The notes under the pieces are model-generated. The model saw only the letters and a program-made list of their open reading frames with translations. It had not been told where the DNA came from and did no database searches. Positions 1 to 10,989 of a DNA stretch of 64,000 nucleotides are shown here, piece after piece. Position 1 is the stretch's first letter. Every line of letters starts with the position of its first letter. The position numbers were made by a program, and so were the translations under genes. The DNA is taken from positions 228,607,882 to 228,671,881 of the forward strand of contig NC_073746.1 of the NCBI RefSeq assembly GCF_029784135.1. Direction: 5' to 3'. The stretch comes from Toxorhynchites rutilus septentrionalis. Lineage: Eukaryota; Arthropoda; Insecta; Diptera; Culicidae.

Positions 1-659
1 TGTCGAAAATCGTCCCAACTCATCGATGATTCGCTCAATTGAACAATATTGTGTTATCGGTAAGCGAAATCTCAAGATTCCCCAAAAATAGATGAAGATG
101 AGAAACAGTTCAAACCAACTTGACTTTCAGCAACAAATCAGGTGGATACACAAACGCGAATCCGCATTTGGAAAATCGGAAGACTAATCAAAAAGTTTGC
201 CGGTATTTTGTATTCATTGAACTTATAATAAAATAAAATCCATCATTTATATAATAATCATTGTGCACTTAAACATGTTTGATCTCTTTTTGCTGTTTTA
301 CGCTTTACTAGAACTAAAAAAAGTTATCCTTAATTGGTTCAACGATTAGCTGCACATTCGCCTTTTAATCAATTAATAAAACTCAAAACACCTTCATATT
401 TCACAGTTATTAATATAAACTTGATCATAAGCACCATCATTACCAACCATTTGGTTGTAAGAACGATCATATGGACACTATGATAAATCACGGTCACTCT
501 CAGCTTGCGTACCACTGCAACCTCCACAACAACTACTACTGGAGCATAACTGATCCTTCGCTCATTGATAAGTATAAGTTCTCTATGTTCGTCTCTTTCG
601 TGCTGATATTCAAGACATTTTGTAACATGGTCGATCTTGATAATTAAACTCCCCACATA
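1..659. other. AT-rich unique stretch, nothing recognised
   Basis: No open frame here reads like a known protein. There are no inverted termini, tandem arrays or tRNA-like boxes. The 95-codon minus-strand frame at 369-656 is low in information and I treat it as chance. Confidence 0.5.
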
Positions 660-1190
660 AGTTATCTCTATGCTCGCGCAGGTTCAATCTTTCGTAAGCC
701 TGCTACCGTTACGAACAAGTTTGAATTTTTATGAATGAATGCTACTCGTTCGTCCTCTGCCTACCTCTGCACCTTACAGTAGCGCGCTGAGCGAAAACAA
801 AACCCAACGGTGCGAGTAAACATTGTAATCGAGAAGCCACATGGTCGCACAGGTTGCTAAAGTAGGTGCGTGGGCGGTTCCTTTGGGTGCCTTTGTCTCT
901 CGTTCTCATCGCAAAGGTTAATGCTGGTTCAATCGCTTTATGGAAAACATTGGACATTTGCATATCGGGATTTATAATTAAAACACTGCGAATGATTGGT
1001 TTGTTTCCACATTCAAAACGTCAGATTTATAGTCGTTGCCAATCCCGCCTAGGAGGCGAGTCCACTGGCGCGATGCCGGATGGGATTGTCGAACCTATGA
1101 CTTCGCCAAACATAGCAAATCGACATATCGACGACCACGCGAAAAAAATAAATAGAACGGCTAGAACCGATGATCTATTGTATGTGTGTG
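660..1190. other. GC-richer non-coding island 1 (candidate regulatory DNA)
   Basis: Base composition rises clearly above the surroundings, with CpG-containing words. The motif ATGAATGAA preceded by TTTTT lies at 731-739. Frames on both strands (742-963 minus, 866-1198 plus) overlap and show no protein family signature. No terminal repeats were seen, so this looks like unique DNA rather than a transposon. A cis-regulatory role is inference. Confidence 0.25.
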
Positions 1191-1489
1191 ATTTTTAGCA
1201 GCTTACATTTTTTGTACGATGATCAGCGGGATGTGGATTTTGATCGGGGATCGTTGTATTTACAGTCAGTTTTGATTGGGAAATAATAAATCCGGTCGTA
1301 CACTTTGGGTAGAAATTTGAACACGAGGTTGTGTAGTTTTCAAAATCGGAAAACATTTGTCAAAATTATTAAAATTAGGCTTCAATTCCACTGAAATGTC
1401 TATGAGCTTTTCTTTAATCCAATCTTTTAAACGGGAATGCAAACAATATTGTCGCAATGTAATTCTGTAACACCAACATGATTACACGC

Positions 1490-1745
1490 TCGCAATAGCC
1501 GCTGAACGTGTGTTGGCTACATTTTTATGTAATTTACCTCAACATCCAACGTTCGTAGCATATGCAAATCAAGCACACCTGAAGCATATGATCACAGCCA
1601 CGCACAGTTCGGAACATGTGGAAACCATCGTGCCGTGAGCAACTATGCGAGCGTTCGCAAGTTTTTATGAATGAAGCTTTTCAAGCTCACGGACGCAACG
1701 ACCACTTCACTATACGGTATGGGTAGCGGCAAGCAGTTAACACAA
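1490..1745. other. GC-richer non-coding island 2 (candidate regulatory DNA)
   Basis: A second island resembles the first in its core: a GCGTTCGCAAG-like word followed by TTTTT and ATGAATGAA at 1667-1675. The same order (Cg-rich word, T run, ATGAATGAA) occurs near 700-739 and 13950-13974. No coding potential is seen. Confidence 0.25.
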
Positions 1746-4030
1746 ATTAAAATTTTCTGTTTTAACTTGATTGTGGACATAAATTTGTGGCGGGGGCATT
1801 AATTTAGGATTTTTCATGGATTATTTTTCGTATTTTCGGTGCAATTTGTCAGTCGGGTAGTTTATTTGGTAGCCAAAAATCGCGTCAATCTAAATGATCC
1901 TAATTTCCTGCTGCATATTCGGGTATCCAACGGCAGGACTAATGTATTGTTCGACCTGGGAGACGATGTGGAAGATTAATCGGGACACAAATTGAAAATT
2001 AAGAAGCAGAAACACATTAAAAACATGAAAAAATCAACAAAAATTAACATCGAGCTGAATTCAAAATGTGTATTCGGGCCTATTTTAAGGTGGAAGCACC
2101 ATGATGTATTTCCAAAATAAGGCAGGGTCAAGCACTCCAGCATATGAAAAAGTCGAGAAGCATCGTAACACCGAAAAATTGTCGATATCAAATGATTCGA
2201 ATCGATATTTGGGTGATTCTAACAAGCTATATTATCTATATTCAGCAAAATGAGAACATTCAGGTTTGTGTAGGCGTTAGATCAGACAAGAAAAAATATA
2301 CCTAGACGATATATCCGCCGATCTGAAAGTTCAAATATATATATGAATGGACGCGAAAGCAGTAGCCACAAATCAGAATCGAACAATGAGTCTGAGCCAT
2401 TCGCGACGGCACTTTTGGTTGACAAGACGAAATCAAGATAACACATTCAGACAAAGTCAACCTCTTGCCGGGTACACCTAAGCTCATTTGTTACCATCCG
2501 AAGGTCGTAAATTTCGCGTTCAGAGTTTGATTGTCATCGACAGGCTATTGGTTATTCGTCTCAAGAGAAGGCAGCTGATCCAGGGTAAGATCAAGAGCGA
2601 TGCATTCAACATTGTGTTTTCTTTTAACGTCTGATCGATAAAAATGAACGGAGAATCAGTTCGTTGGTAATGGAATCCCATACAGGTGTATTGCATTTGT
2701 TGGGGCGTCGGATTTCTTAGATTGTGGAAGACAAATAGCTACCCCAAACGTGATCGATCAGCTAACAACTGGTCGTTGACCGCGCAATGGGAAGTTGCGC
2801 TGCGCCGAGGAAAAGTTTGTTCGAACAATTATGTATATTCTGGAGGATAAAATATTGTACTGAACTTTCTTTTCAATATGTTTATGTTTAATATAGATAA
2901 ATAATATAATCAAATATCAGTGATTGAGCTCAAAAATGCGATAATGTAATGATTTCATTTGTTTTGTACTCAGGTAATTTTTAACGCTGACTTTGGCGTT
3001 GTGTAAAACTGTTGAAAGGTACCTGTATGTTGCATGCATAGTATTTTTAGTATGAAACCAGCAATCTATTATTGAGCCTGGAAATTCTCACGCACAATGA
3101 GTAACAAAATCATGTTATGAAATTGTTCGATTCTTAGGTGCAAGACTTCGAATTTCACACCATATTATGTGTTCATTTCAAAATAGAAGGACTAGGTAAA
3201 TCAAATTTTCACATTAATTGTTCGTTCTCTGCGTAAACAACAAACTTTTTGATTCATTAGATCATTAGAAGAAAGACTAAGAAGGAAGTTTGGCGGATGA
3301 GTAGTTTAACCTGGTTGTAGGATATTGAATGTAACATTGTAACAAATTCATTTAAAAAGCATCCGCGGTTATTTGTTACTAGAGATAGTATTGATGGTCA
3401 TATTTCGGTCAATTGTGTCAGAGGAATGTGTCCCTAAAAGATAACATTTTAGTTACCTTTCCGATATTCCATATTAAAAGTAAACAAAGCTTGGTAATTC
3501 ACTAATCGTGTCTAAAGCTGTATTGATTTGAAAATGATTAATTTTTTTGAAGAAATACGTTATGTGATGTTTTTTTTCTACATAAGATGTAAATTCTCAT
3601 CAGAAAAATGCCTAATATTTTGTAAAATTTACGGCCCGGATGCTGTAAGTGATCACAGGACGTAGAAATGGTTTGTTCGATTTATTTTTGACGTGGGGCT
3701 ACGTCTAACCGGTATATATGGGGGTGAAATGAAAAGATAAAGACAGAACATGCAAGAAAAAATGAAAGTTTTCGAATGATGTTTGCATCGATTGATAGGA
3801 AATATTTCTACGCATCTATCACAATAACTAAAATGTTATTTTTTCTGAGATAAGCAATTGAATAACTGTAAAATGTCAAGCGCTAACTAAACGCTTTAAC
3901 TACCTCGTTTTGATTGGCCCGATTTTCGGTTTCCTCAACACAGCCATCAAAACCAAGGTGCCTTACATTGCATGGCGTTTGTTCAAATCTTTGCTGAATC
4001 CAATTGAATTCGAAAATTGTTTCATTCAAT
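1746..4030. other. Unique AT-rich stretch, no gene recognised
   Basis: A frame without an ATG is open from 1803 to a stop at 1977-1979 (58 codons) and follows a pyrimidine-rich tract ending in CAG at 1849-1851. Its translation matches nothing I know. The palindromic word GACGTGGGGCTACGTC occurs near 3691. Nothing else was recognised. Confidence 0.4.
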
Positions 4031-4040
4031 CAGTAATCAG

Positions 4041-4256
4041 CCCTATTCTGTATTCCAACAGATTTCCATTTCGTTCGAAACCGTTATTTCGGTCGAGTTA
4101 TAATTTCGCATTCCCTATTTCGAACGTTTTGCCCATTTAATGTTCGAAGAGAAACAGATCGAACGAAATGCAAAAACAACCCGAACATAGTAATATAGAA
4201 TGGAATTTTATCAAGTCGATCGAAATATTTCGAATCGATCGAAATACAGAATAGGG
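4041..4256. mobile_element. Short MITE with CCCTATTCTGTATT termini
   Basis: The left end reads CCCTATTCTGTATT (4041-4054) and the right end is its exact inverse, AATACAGAATAGGG (4243-4256). The 216-bp body is rich in TTCGAA and TCGATCGA words that partly pair. It has no coding capacity. A non-autonomous DNA transposon is the simplest reading. The superfamily is not assigned because no clear target duplication is visible. Confidence 0.65.
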
Positions 4257-4369
4257 GTGAATTTAATCAATACAAACAAATGATTACTAAGCCAACGGTA
4301 GTCCCACGTCAACCTTGCGGTTAAATAGATATGACCAACCCACTTTTTTAAATTTACACTAAAAAAATA

Positions 4370-4530
4370 CTTTAAAAATTGAAATTCATTTTTCTCAAAA
4401 ATGTTTTTGTTTTAAATTCTCAAAAAAGTTCTGCGAATAGACCAAATAACAACTAATAAGTCACCCATACATCGGAATATATAAACTTTTACAGGGAAAG
4501 AGTTTTTCTAACAACTTTTGTTTTCATCAT
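4370..4530 (-). repeat. Repeat X, copy a
   Basis: In reverse complement this stretch matches copies near 7690, 9245 and 10990. Shared words include GATGTATGGGTGACTT followed by a TTGGTTATT-like word, and TTGTTAGAAAAA at one side. It is A/T-homopolymer rich and non-coding. The family is defined only by comparison inside this window. Confidence 0.55.
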
Positions 4531-4732
4531 AATTAAAAATAAATTACAACTAATCCTAATTTTGTTTTATGTCAAGATAGCGATATAGTGAATACATTCG
4601 TCAATTTTTTTATGTTTTCTAGATTCTGGAATACACTCGGTCCACCTTCATAACGCATCAAATTATGTAACTGGTAACTACCATACACTGCATGATTTTC
4701 ATATGTGTGTGCAAGCGCTGTGTGTAAACAAA

Positions 4733-4757
4733 TCAAGTGTCAAGTGTCAAGTGTCAA
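4733..4757 (+). repeat. Triplicated 7-mer CAAGTGT
   Basis: Three or more consecutive copies of CAAGTGT lie just upstream of the Tc1 transposase start and may belong to the Tc1 element's terminal region. No matching right end was found. Confidence 0.4.
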
Positions 4758-4834
4758 ATTTGTATTAGACTAGTTGAATTTTGCGTTGTTTTAGTTGTTT
4801 TGATCAATAAATCTGGAATGTGCCGTAGGGAAAA

Positions 4835-5077
4835 GTGCTCACGGAGAGAGAAAAAGGAAAAATCGATACATTCCACCAAGAAATTGTTTGTATCGGAGAA
4901 ATTGCTCGTCAGATTGGGCGATCTCATCAAGTAGGGCTCAGTTATTTGGCGGACCCTCAAGGATGCGGTAAGAAGAAGAGAGTTCCACGTAAATCGAAGG
5001 TCTCTGGCCGGGATAAGCGGAAAAAAGTTAGAACAGCTTCGAATACCGAATACCGCTACGATCGCTTATGCAAATAA
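4835..5077 (+). pseudogene. Tc1-like transposase, N-terminal part
   Basis: The 80-codon frame begins MLTEREKGKIDTFHQE and contains a paired-like helix-turn-helix (IGEIARQIGRSHQVGLSYL, about residues 25-43), followed by a basic KKKRVPRKSKVSGRDKRKK linker. This is the DNA-binding half of a Tc1 transposase. It would bind the element's inverted repeats. The frame stops after RYDRLCK, long before the catalytic domain. The rest of the same kind of protein resumes near 5950 on the same strand, so the gene is probably split by the TA-rich block between them. The start follows the first in-frame ATG and matches the family's usual N-terminus. Confidence 0.75.
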
Positions 5078-5142
5078 AGCAATCTTTGAATTTAAATGTT
5101 TCCCTTGAGACCATTTCAAGTTTTGGTAAATAGTCCTTACTT

Positions 5143-5182
5143 AACACGTTGAGCCCAGCGTCGGTCCCTAGGGGCAAGTGAA
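5143..5182 (+). repeat. TTAA plus CACGTTGAGCCCAG terminus (piggyBac-like end)
   Basis: TTAA is followed by CACGTTGAGCCCAGCGTC and then GGTCCCTA. The same end occurs inverted near 24063-24099 and at 39374-39407. A TTAA boundary followed by a conserved end is the piggyBac superfamily pattern. The opposite end of this copy was not found. Confidence 0.5.
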
Positions 5183-5194
5183 ATTTTAACAGAA

Positions 5195-5196
<2 letters not shown>

Positions 5197-5261
<65 letters not shown>

Positions 5262-5266
5262 TTTTC

Positions 5267-5321
<55 letters not shown>
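5197..5321. repeat. (TA)n microsatellite, interrupted, ending in GA repeats
   Basis: Two long TA runs are separated by GATTTTCATT and followed by GAGAGAGAGATAGATGAG. A shorter TA run lies at 5638-5656. The whole block, about 5085-5860, sits between the two halves of the Tc1 transposase and was probably added after that insertion. Confidence 0.9.
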
Positions 5322-5324
<3 letters not shown>

Positions 5325-5949
5325 TAGATGAGGGAAACCGATAAATTTTAAATCACTTCGAAACACAGTTTTAGTTCATGATTTTGTCAAACACGTGGAA
5401 AAAAGATGTTTCCTTCACATAGAACACACATTCATTACTGAATAGTCGATTTTCATTAGAAGCTCAATTTCAAAAACGCACTCTGGTCATATAAAAAATG
5501 TTTTTTCTTCCAATTTTCCTATTTTTTATGCCGTAACAACAATCCTTGAAATGGTTTCAATATTGTCTCCAACTTTGAGCTCAATCGGTTCCGCACTTTT
5601 CGAGTTTTTGACGCATAAACAAACGAACAGAACATTTATATATATATATATATATAGAGATTTACAATTTTTCGTTCCTTTTTTAGTAAATTTCATAAAC
5701 TTCTCCGTAAATAAAGTACAATATAATTTGGAAATAAATGCTGCTCACTCGACTATCTTGTTTGCTTATGGCGTTTGGTTTGATTATTCCGGACATACCC
5801 CATACCCTTTACACATCGTTACATATGTCTGTTGAACAGCCCGCTGTTGATGGTATGGCTGTTTGATCTGCCCTACTGTTTTCTCTGGTAACAAACAGGG
5901 TTGAAGCTCTTAATCTTACACCATTTCACATCGAAAGAGTACGAGTTTT

Positions 5950-6606
5950 GCCAAAGCTCACATGATCCGACAGTGGGACATGGCATGGTATGACCGAAAT
6001 GTTTTCAAAAGAATACATTTTGCTAAAGAGCATAACGAAAAGTTCTTCAATGTAAAACGACATTTTTTTCTACTTTCAACTTTCAAGTTCAACTTTGCTC
6101 TTCAGTGACGAAAAATTTCAATTTGGATTATTTTGATGGTTTCAACGGGCACTGGCGTGATTTACGGAAGAAGGAACAGTATTTTTTAAACAGGAACTTT
6201 GGGCGGGATTATGTGCAATCGGAAAACTCAAGATAGCTTTCACATCCTTCAAAATGAATAGCAAGAATTATATACATGTTCTGAAATTATCTCTCCTTCC
6301 GTTTTTGCGTTGATATCGTCGCACAAAATTCACATTCCAGCAAGACAACGCCGTTATTCATACCAGAAAGGAATTAAGCATAGATAAAGGACCAAGAGCA
6401 TGACTTATTGGACTGACCGGCTCGTTCTCCCGATTTGAATCCTGTTGAAAATCTTTGGAGCATTCTAGTACGCAGAATTTACGCTGAAGGAAAGCAGTAC
6501 ACCAAGGTTGATGAACGCAAGGCTGCAATTTCGGAGACGTGGGTAAATATCGAGAAACCCGTTCTGCAGAATTTAGAAAATAGTATGCCGAATTCTCCAG
6601 GTTATT
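5950..6606 (+). pseudogene. Tc1-like transposase, catalytic part, frameshifted
   Basis: Translations in several frames give FSDEKF near 6115 (first catalytic Asp region), GKLKIAFTSFKMNSKNYI, FQQDNAVIHT near 6335 (second Asp) and DWPARSPDLNP then VENLW near 6410-6455 (catalytic Glu region). These are hallmarks of the Tc1 DDE domain. No single frame is open across them, so several indels are present. The order and strand match the N-terminal piece at 4835-5077, so I read both as one decayed Tc1 element. The enzyme would have cut and pasted a TA-flanked element in the nucleus. Confidence 0.75.
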
Positions 6607-6609
6607 AAT

Positions 6610-7038
6610 CCAAATGACAAGGTTACCAATTATTGACATATAATCCGCCGATTGTTTTGAATTTTTCATTGATATTACTCAGAAATTTAGAAATGGTCTC
6701 ATAAAAACTGGACAGCAGAAATTATCATGTTTAAGCCCAATAAATGAACAAACGACTCTTTTGAACGAAATGGACATTATGGACAATATACTATATTCTA
6801 AGCATTCAACAATGTATGAAAACATCTTGTTGAAATTCTAACCGCTTGCGTTACTACGAAATATATTCAAGGTGGTCTTATAGAAGTTGGAAAGAATGTA
6901 TGACATTTTTGTATGGAGACACCTGAAAAAATAATGGTTTTACTCGTAACATTTTTGTGTGTGGATTTTCGCATATGACATGTTCGTGTGGCGTGTTCCT
7001 GAAAAGAAAAGATTTTCAGAATATGTTAATCGCGATAA
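6610..7038. other. Remnant Tc1 flank or unique DNA
   Basis: AT-rich, with no protein-like frame. The right terminal repeat of the Tc1 element should lie here, but I could not match it to the left side. Confidence 0.35.
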
Positions 7039-7623
7039 TCTATATAAATAAAAATGAATCGCCATATGTGTTGCTAAACGCAAACTCCGAGGAAGAAATG
7101 GTCCGATTTGAGCCGTCTTCATTCTGTTATATTTGTCTCTTCACGTAGATAAATGTTATGTTATGGTTAAAAATCTGAAATCTTCGAAATGCTTTTAAAG
7201 AAAGTTCGAAAAAACATTGTTCCCATGAATTTAGCGGAATAAGCTTTCGTTTTCCGTTGGTTTGAAGCAAAAATGGCAATTAATTCTCATGTGGAATAAC
7301 GTGTCTATATGAATGAATTTTTTTTTTCTGTACCAGACATGTATTCCATGTAACGGAGAAACATGTTATTTGCAAGTGAATCAAGAATCTTGAATGAAAA
7401 TTGTGTCTTAAAATTAATTCAAATTATAATAAAGTTTTGGTAGAAGTTATAGGAAAATTATAATAAAAGAATATTGTAATGGTCCAATTAGAAGATCAAT
7501 CAATGGCGAGTTCTGCGATTGGACCTACTAACGTTCGCATAATAAGAAAACGTGAATGTTCGAAATTTATATTCACATCAATAAATCAATTTTGAGCGAG
7601 ACGAAGTTCACCGGGTCAGCTAG
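7039..7623 (+). mobile_element. Non-autonomous Helitron, 585 bp
   Basis: The element starts TCTATATAAATAAAAATG after an A and ends in GGGTCAGCTAG before a T. That gives the expected 5' TC, 3' CTAG and insertion between A and T, with no target duplication. GACGAAGTTCACC just before the end is a degenerate form of the subterminal hairpin seen in insect Helitrons. There is no Rep/helicase gene, so movement would need a helper. An ATGAATGAA word at 7309-7317 lies inside it. Confidence 0.8.
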
Positions 7624-7689
7624 TTTACACATAAAAATGTAAGTAAACATGTGAACATTGAAAGTAATTTTTCAAAGATAACATTAAAC

Positions 7690-7900
7690 ATTGTTGTTAG
7701 GAAAAACTTTTCCCTGTAGCAGTGTCCATATTCCGATGTATGGGCGACTAGTTGGTTATTGTATGGGCTATTTATATTTTTTTTCAGAATTTAAAAAAAC
7801 ATGCTCTCGAGAAAAATGAATTTTGAATGAAATTTGTTAAAAATAATGGTTGATATTTTTTTAATGAAAATCTACACAATTTTCAAAATTTAATTCTTTG
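7690..7900 (+). repeat. Repeat X, copy b
   Basis: It contains GTTAGGAAAAACTTTTCCC, then GTAGCAGTGTCC, GATGTATGGGCGACTAG and TTGGTTATTGTATGGGC. It matches copy d near 10990 in the same orientation. It is non-coding and ends next to the left side of the pogo-like element. Confidence 0.6.
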
Positions 7901-7920
7901 GCCAAAATTCTGGAGGGAGG

Positions 7921-9244
7921 GGAGAGGGAAGCAAGTTGGCGAGGGAGGCAAGATGACGAATCGGTAATTTGACCCGTTGTAATGAAGGTAGCGCCACCTA
8001 CTTTTTACAGAAGATGCATCATAACAAGGCCAAACTTTGTACTCGGTAACTCTGCCGAAAACGTTATCACAAAAAAAGTGAAAAATAAAAATGTGATTTT
8101 GTGATTTTTTTTTCGTTTTTTTCAAATTTCATTATCCACTTTATGAGGAAAGTTAAAATTTCAAAATAATTTTATGCATGATAAAGGTACTTTATCGTAC
8201 ATAATCTGTTTGTTTCCGGCGAGTTTCAATCATGATTTTTTTTCAGCTAAATTTTTTTTATTGAAAAAGTCGCTATGGGGCAAGTTGGCGAACTACAACA
8301 TTATGTTAATTTTTTGGTTTTTTATTGCAGATGGTTAGAGCTTATAAGCGAAAAAGAGACCAATGTTGATCGGACACCAGTTTGGAGAATGCTATGAAAG
8401 CTATAGAAGGAGGTTCGTCTGTTCTGGGTATTTCAAAACAGTTCGGTGTGCCAGAATCAACCTTGAGACGCTATCGACGAAAATATCCAGACATGGAGGT
8501 TTTATTTTCAATTCAGTATTTGCGTTTCCATGTTCTTTATTCAAGAAATATTAAATCTGTATCATTTTCAGGATACACCGTCCAATAAAGGCCGCTTTAA
8601 AGCCACATTCAGCGACTCTCAACTAAAAGAGCTGTATGATTTTGTGGTCGCTGTTGATCAGCGTGCGTTTGGTATTTCAAAGGTCCAGTTTGGAAGAATT
8701 GCCTATTCGGTTCAAAATGGCGTAGAGCACCCTTCAAAGGAACATGCGCTGGACGGACATGAGTTGAAATGTTTATGGAAGCTCATAAGCTATCTTTGAA
8801 AAAACCAGAAAAAAACCTCAGCGGCTCGATTAATGGCATTCAATAAAGAAAATTGCGACTTATTTTTTCGAACTTTGGGAGATATACGAGCTCAGTATAG
8901 TTTTCCTGCGTGTGACATTTACCATGTTGATGAAACTGGCGTTTGCACTGTTCCAACCATGGATAAATGAATAATTGATGTTACAGTTTGTTGATTTTTT
9001 AGTGACCAAACTATATTCGCCAACCTGCCTCCAAGAATTCGTCATCTTTCTTCCACGCGGAGGCAAGATGGCGAATTGGACGCTTTTTGTGCAAAGTTTT
9101 TTTTAGTTTTTTCGCCCATCCAATAGATAATATGATAGAAAACACTTCAGGCTATAAGAATCAGCATCAACATTAAAAAATATATATAATTCCAAGATCC
9201 AGGGTTCGCCAAAGCTTAACGTCGCCAACTTGCCTCCCTCTCCC
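7921..9244 (+). mobile_element. Pogo-like element with GGCAAGTTGGCGA ends
   Basis: The left end reads GGAGAGGGAAGCAAGTTGGC and the right end is its inverse, GCCAACTTGCCTCCCTCTCC, followed by TGTTA. Subterminal copies of GGCAAGATGGCGAAT-like words occur near 7945, 9005-9020 and 9060-9077. The transposase gene covers only the DNA-binding region and the first catalytic motif, so the element is internally deleted and non-autonomous. The right junction with repeat X recurs, inverted, at 11284. Confidence 0.7.
8331..8970 (+). pseudogene. Pogo/CENP-B-type transposase, truncated, with one intron
   Basis: Exon 1 starts MVRAYKRKRDQ at 8331 and contains a psq/CENP-B-type helix-turn-helix (MKAIEGGSSVLGISKQFG then VPESTLRRYRRKYP). 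Codon 13 is TGA, probably a changed Trp codon. A 73-nt intron is visible at 8499-8571 (GAG|GTTTTA to TTTTCAG|GAT) and removing it keeps phase 0. Exon 2 reads through FSDSQLKELYDFVVAVDQRA and, after two frame changes near 8775-8820, FNKENCDLFFRTLGDIRAQY and YHVDETGVCTVP, which holds the first catalytic Asp (DETG). A stop follows at 8968-8970 and the other catalytic residues are missing. The protein would have bound the repeated motifs at the element's ends. It cannot be functional as it stands. Confidence 0.75.
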
Positions 9245-9485
9245 CTGTTATAGTTTTTGAGTCAGACATTTTTTGAGATTCTGAGATTTTTTGCAACTTT
9301 TTTGTCAAAAAATTGCAACAAAAAAACTAAAAGACTATAAAATTTTAGTTAAAGAATGAAAATTTTCTACATTTTTACATGTTTACATGTTTAAAAAAAA
9401 TACATTGGAATTTTTTTTTGAAAATTCACATCCTTTTTTTCCTTAAAATATATTCTTTGCTCATATAATAACCAACAAGTTCCGC
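9245..9485 (-). repeat. Repeat X, copy c (left arm of inverted duplication)
   Basis: Its reverse complement closely follows 11040-11284, including GTCTGACTCAAAAACTATA at the pogo junction and GGTTATTATATGAGC at the far side. It directly abuts the right end of the pogo-like element. Confidence 0.7.
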
Positions 9486-9488
9486 TTG

Positions 9489-9687
9489 GTGACTGCCCCA
9501 TATATTTCGATTGGGCGGAATTGGGGGGATTGAGGTCTTCTTCAATGTAATCGATTCCATTGTCACGGTACCACTGAAGATCCTAACGACTGCAGTGGCA
9601 GCTTCTCATATCTGGCTTAAACTTCACCGGATCTGTATGAGCCTTAGATTAGAAGCAGACGTTTCTGCAGATCCTTTTTCCTTCACA
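9489..9687 (-). pseudogene. Tc1/mariner transposase C-terminal fragment
   Basis: In reverse complement it matches 13015-13206, which translates to WYHDNGIDYIEEDFNPPNCP then QFRPIEIYGAITKRKLK, the region around the catalytic Glu in Tc1/mariner DDE enzymes with PNxP-xRPIE motifs. Here it is cut at TA 9688-9689 by the ACTCGATTATA MITE. About 200 bp of transposase seen in the other copy is missing across that junction. Confidence 0.6.
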
Positions 9688-9689
9688 TA

Positions 9690-10526
9690 CAGCGCGGACT
9701 CGATTATATACAGTTTTTGATTTATTTTCACTGTATATAATCGAATCCTGTATATAATCGAGTCGAAAAAAAATTTATTTTATTTGTTTGGTTTTGCATA
9801 TATTTTTCGTTTTTTGAAAATAGAAGAGGAATTTCATTTTTGATTCATCCCCTTAAAGTCAGGAAACACCTTTCTCACATGAAAAAAATAAATTTATCAA
9901 GATTATCTCAGGAAGTGATAGTCGATCATATTTGATGAAAAAAAATCCTCCTACGCATATGTTCGAATTTCAACAATGACAGAGTTATAGAACTTTTTTT
10001 TTGTTTCGGACTCTGTTGCCTCAAACTGGCTTCACATTAAAAATTACGCTACGGAAGTGAATTCTGATACTTTTATTTGAAAGATGAGAAAATTTAGTAC
10101 AGGATATAGTAGTGGAACAACTACATTAGTGGATTTTAATAACCTTTTGGAAGTGAAAAACTTAAAAGTTAATAAGTTTTAATGTGTTATTATTAATTTC
10201 ATCCTAAAAAAATATATTAAACTAGATTGTTTCTATCAATCAAATTGAAGGTCTTCAACCGCTCTACAATTTTTTCTTTGACGCCCAATTTCTATCTTTC
10301 TTAATTTGGCTGCAATGTCGGTATAAACAATTCTTGGTGAAAATTCAAGCAAGATGTTCAAAAATCACGATTTTTACCCCACTGTACATGTAATAGCCAC
10401 TTAAACTTCACCTTAACGTTGAAAGGTTACATTTCTTCATGAAATAAGTCATATTTGAAATATTAAAAATGTCCAAAATTGTATATAATCGAATCACATA
10501 TAATCGAGTCTGTATATAATCGAGTT
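9690..10526. mobile_element. MITE family ACTCGATTATA, copy 1
   Basis: The left end, after TA 9688-9689, is CAGCGCGGACTCGATTATAT. More ACTCGATTATA words follow on both strands to about 9765 and again at 10482-10526. The interior matches copy 2 (28035-30394) in order and orientation. The right end lacks the final CGCGCTG-like bases, and flanking transposase sequence is deleted, so this side is broken. CAG termini with TA targets fit the pogo superfamily. There is no coding capacity. Confidence 0.7.
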
Positions 10527-10528
10527 TA

Positions 10529-10665
10529 CGATAACCTTCTCGTATGCGAATTTTCCAGATTGTACTTTTGTTAGAATTGGGTTTTTTGGCGATGTCGTAG
10601 TCCGAGAGTCCCGGATTTGCCGCAATTGCTCTCAAAACCTTCAACCTCATCTTCCAATCGCAAGT
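10529..10665 (-). pseudogene. Tc1/mariner transposase N-terminal fragment
   Basis: The minus-strand frame from 10650 reads MRLKVLRAIAANPG, LSDYDIAKKPNSNKSTIWKI and RIREGYRK, a helix-turn-helix typical of Tc1/mariner DNA-binding domains. The same region occurs on the plus strand at 11510-11611. It belongs with 9489-9687, both being remnants of one element separated by the MITE. Confidence 0.6.
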
Positions 10666-10989
10666 TCCACTACGATCTACTGTGCCCTCTGATCCATCTG
10701 AACAACAGTTGTACGATCATGGAAACGTTTCTGCTTCCATATTGCTCAACTTTTCACAAAAAAAAGGATCATCGTGCTATTTTTTGTCGTCGAAACATAG
10801 GGGAAAGCGAGGGAAGACGACCACTCTCTAGATAATTGAAACAATAAACTTTTGTATAACATCATAAATTATTTAAGTGTATTTTCTTACCCTCAATTAT
10901 GTTTATCAATTCTAGTGTGCGTATAGGTCAAACATCATGATAAACAGCAAAAACAAACTTTTCAGATAGCGACGAGTTCCGATTTATTA
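10666..10989. other. Spacer inside inverted duplication
   Basis: No terminal repeats or protein-like frame. The 72-codon plus-strand frame at 10617-10835 overlaps the transposase fragment in antisense and is not convincing. Confidence 0.4.

Noticed and set aside
2302..2600. Possible exon ending at AGG|GTAAGA near 2584
   Set aside because: No convincing acceptor and no protein-like frame upstream.
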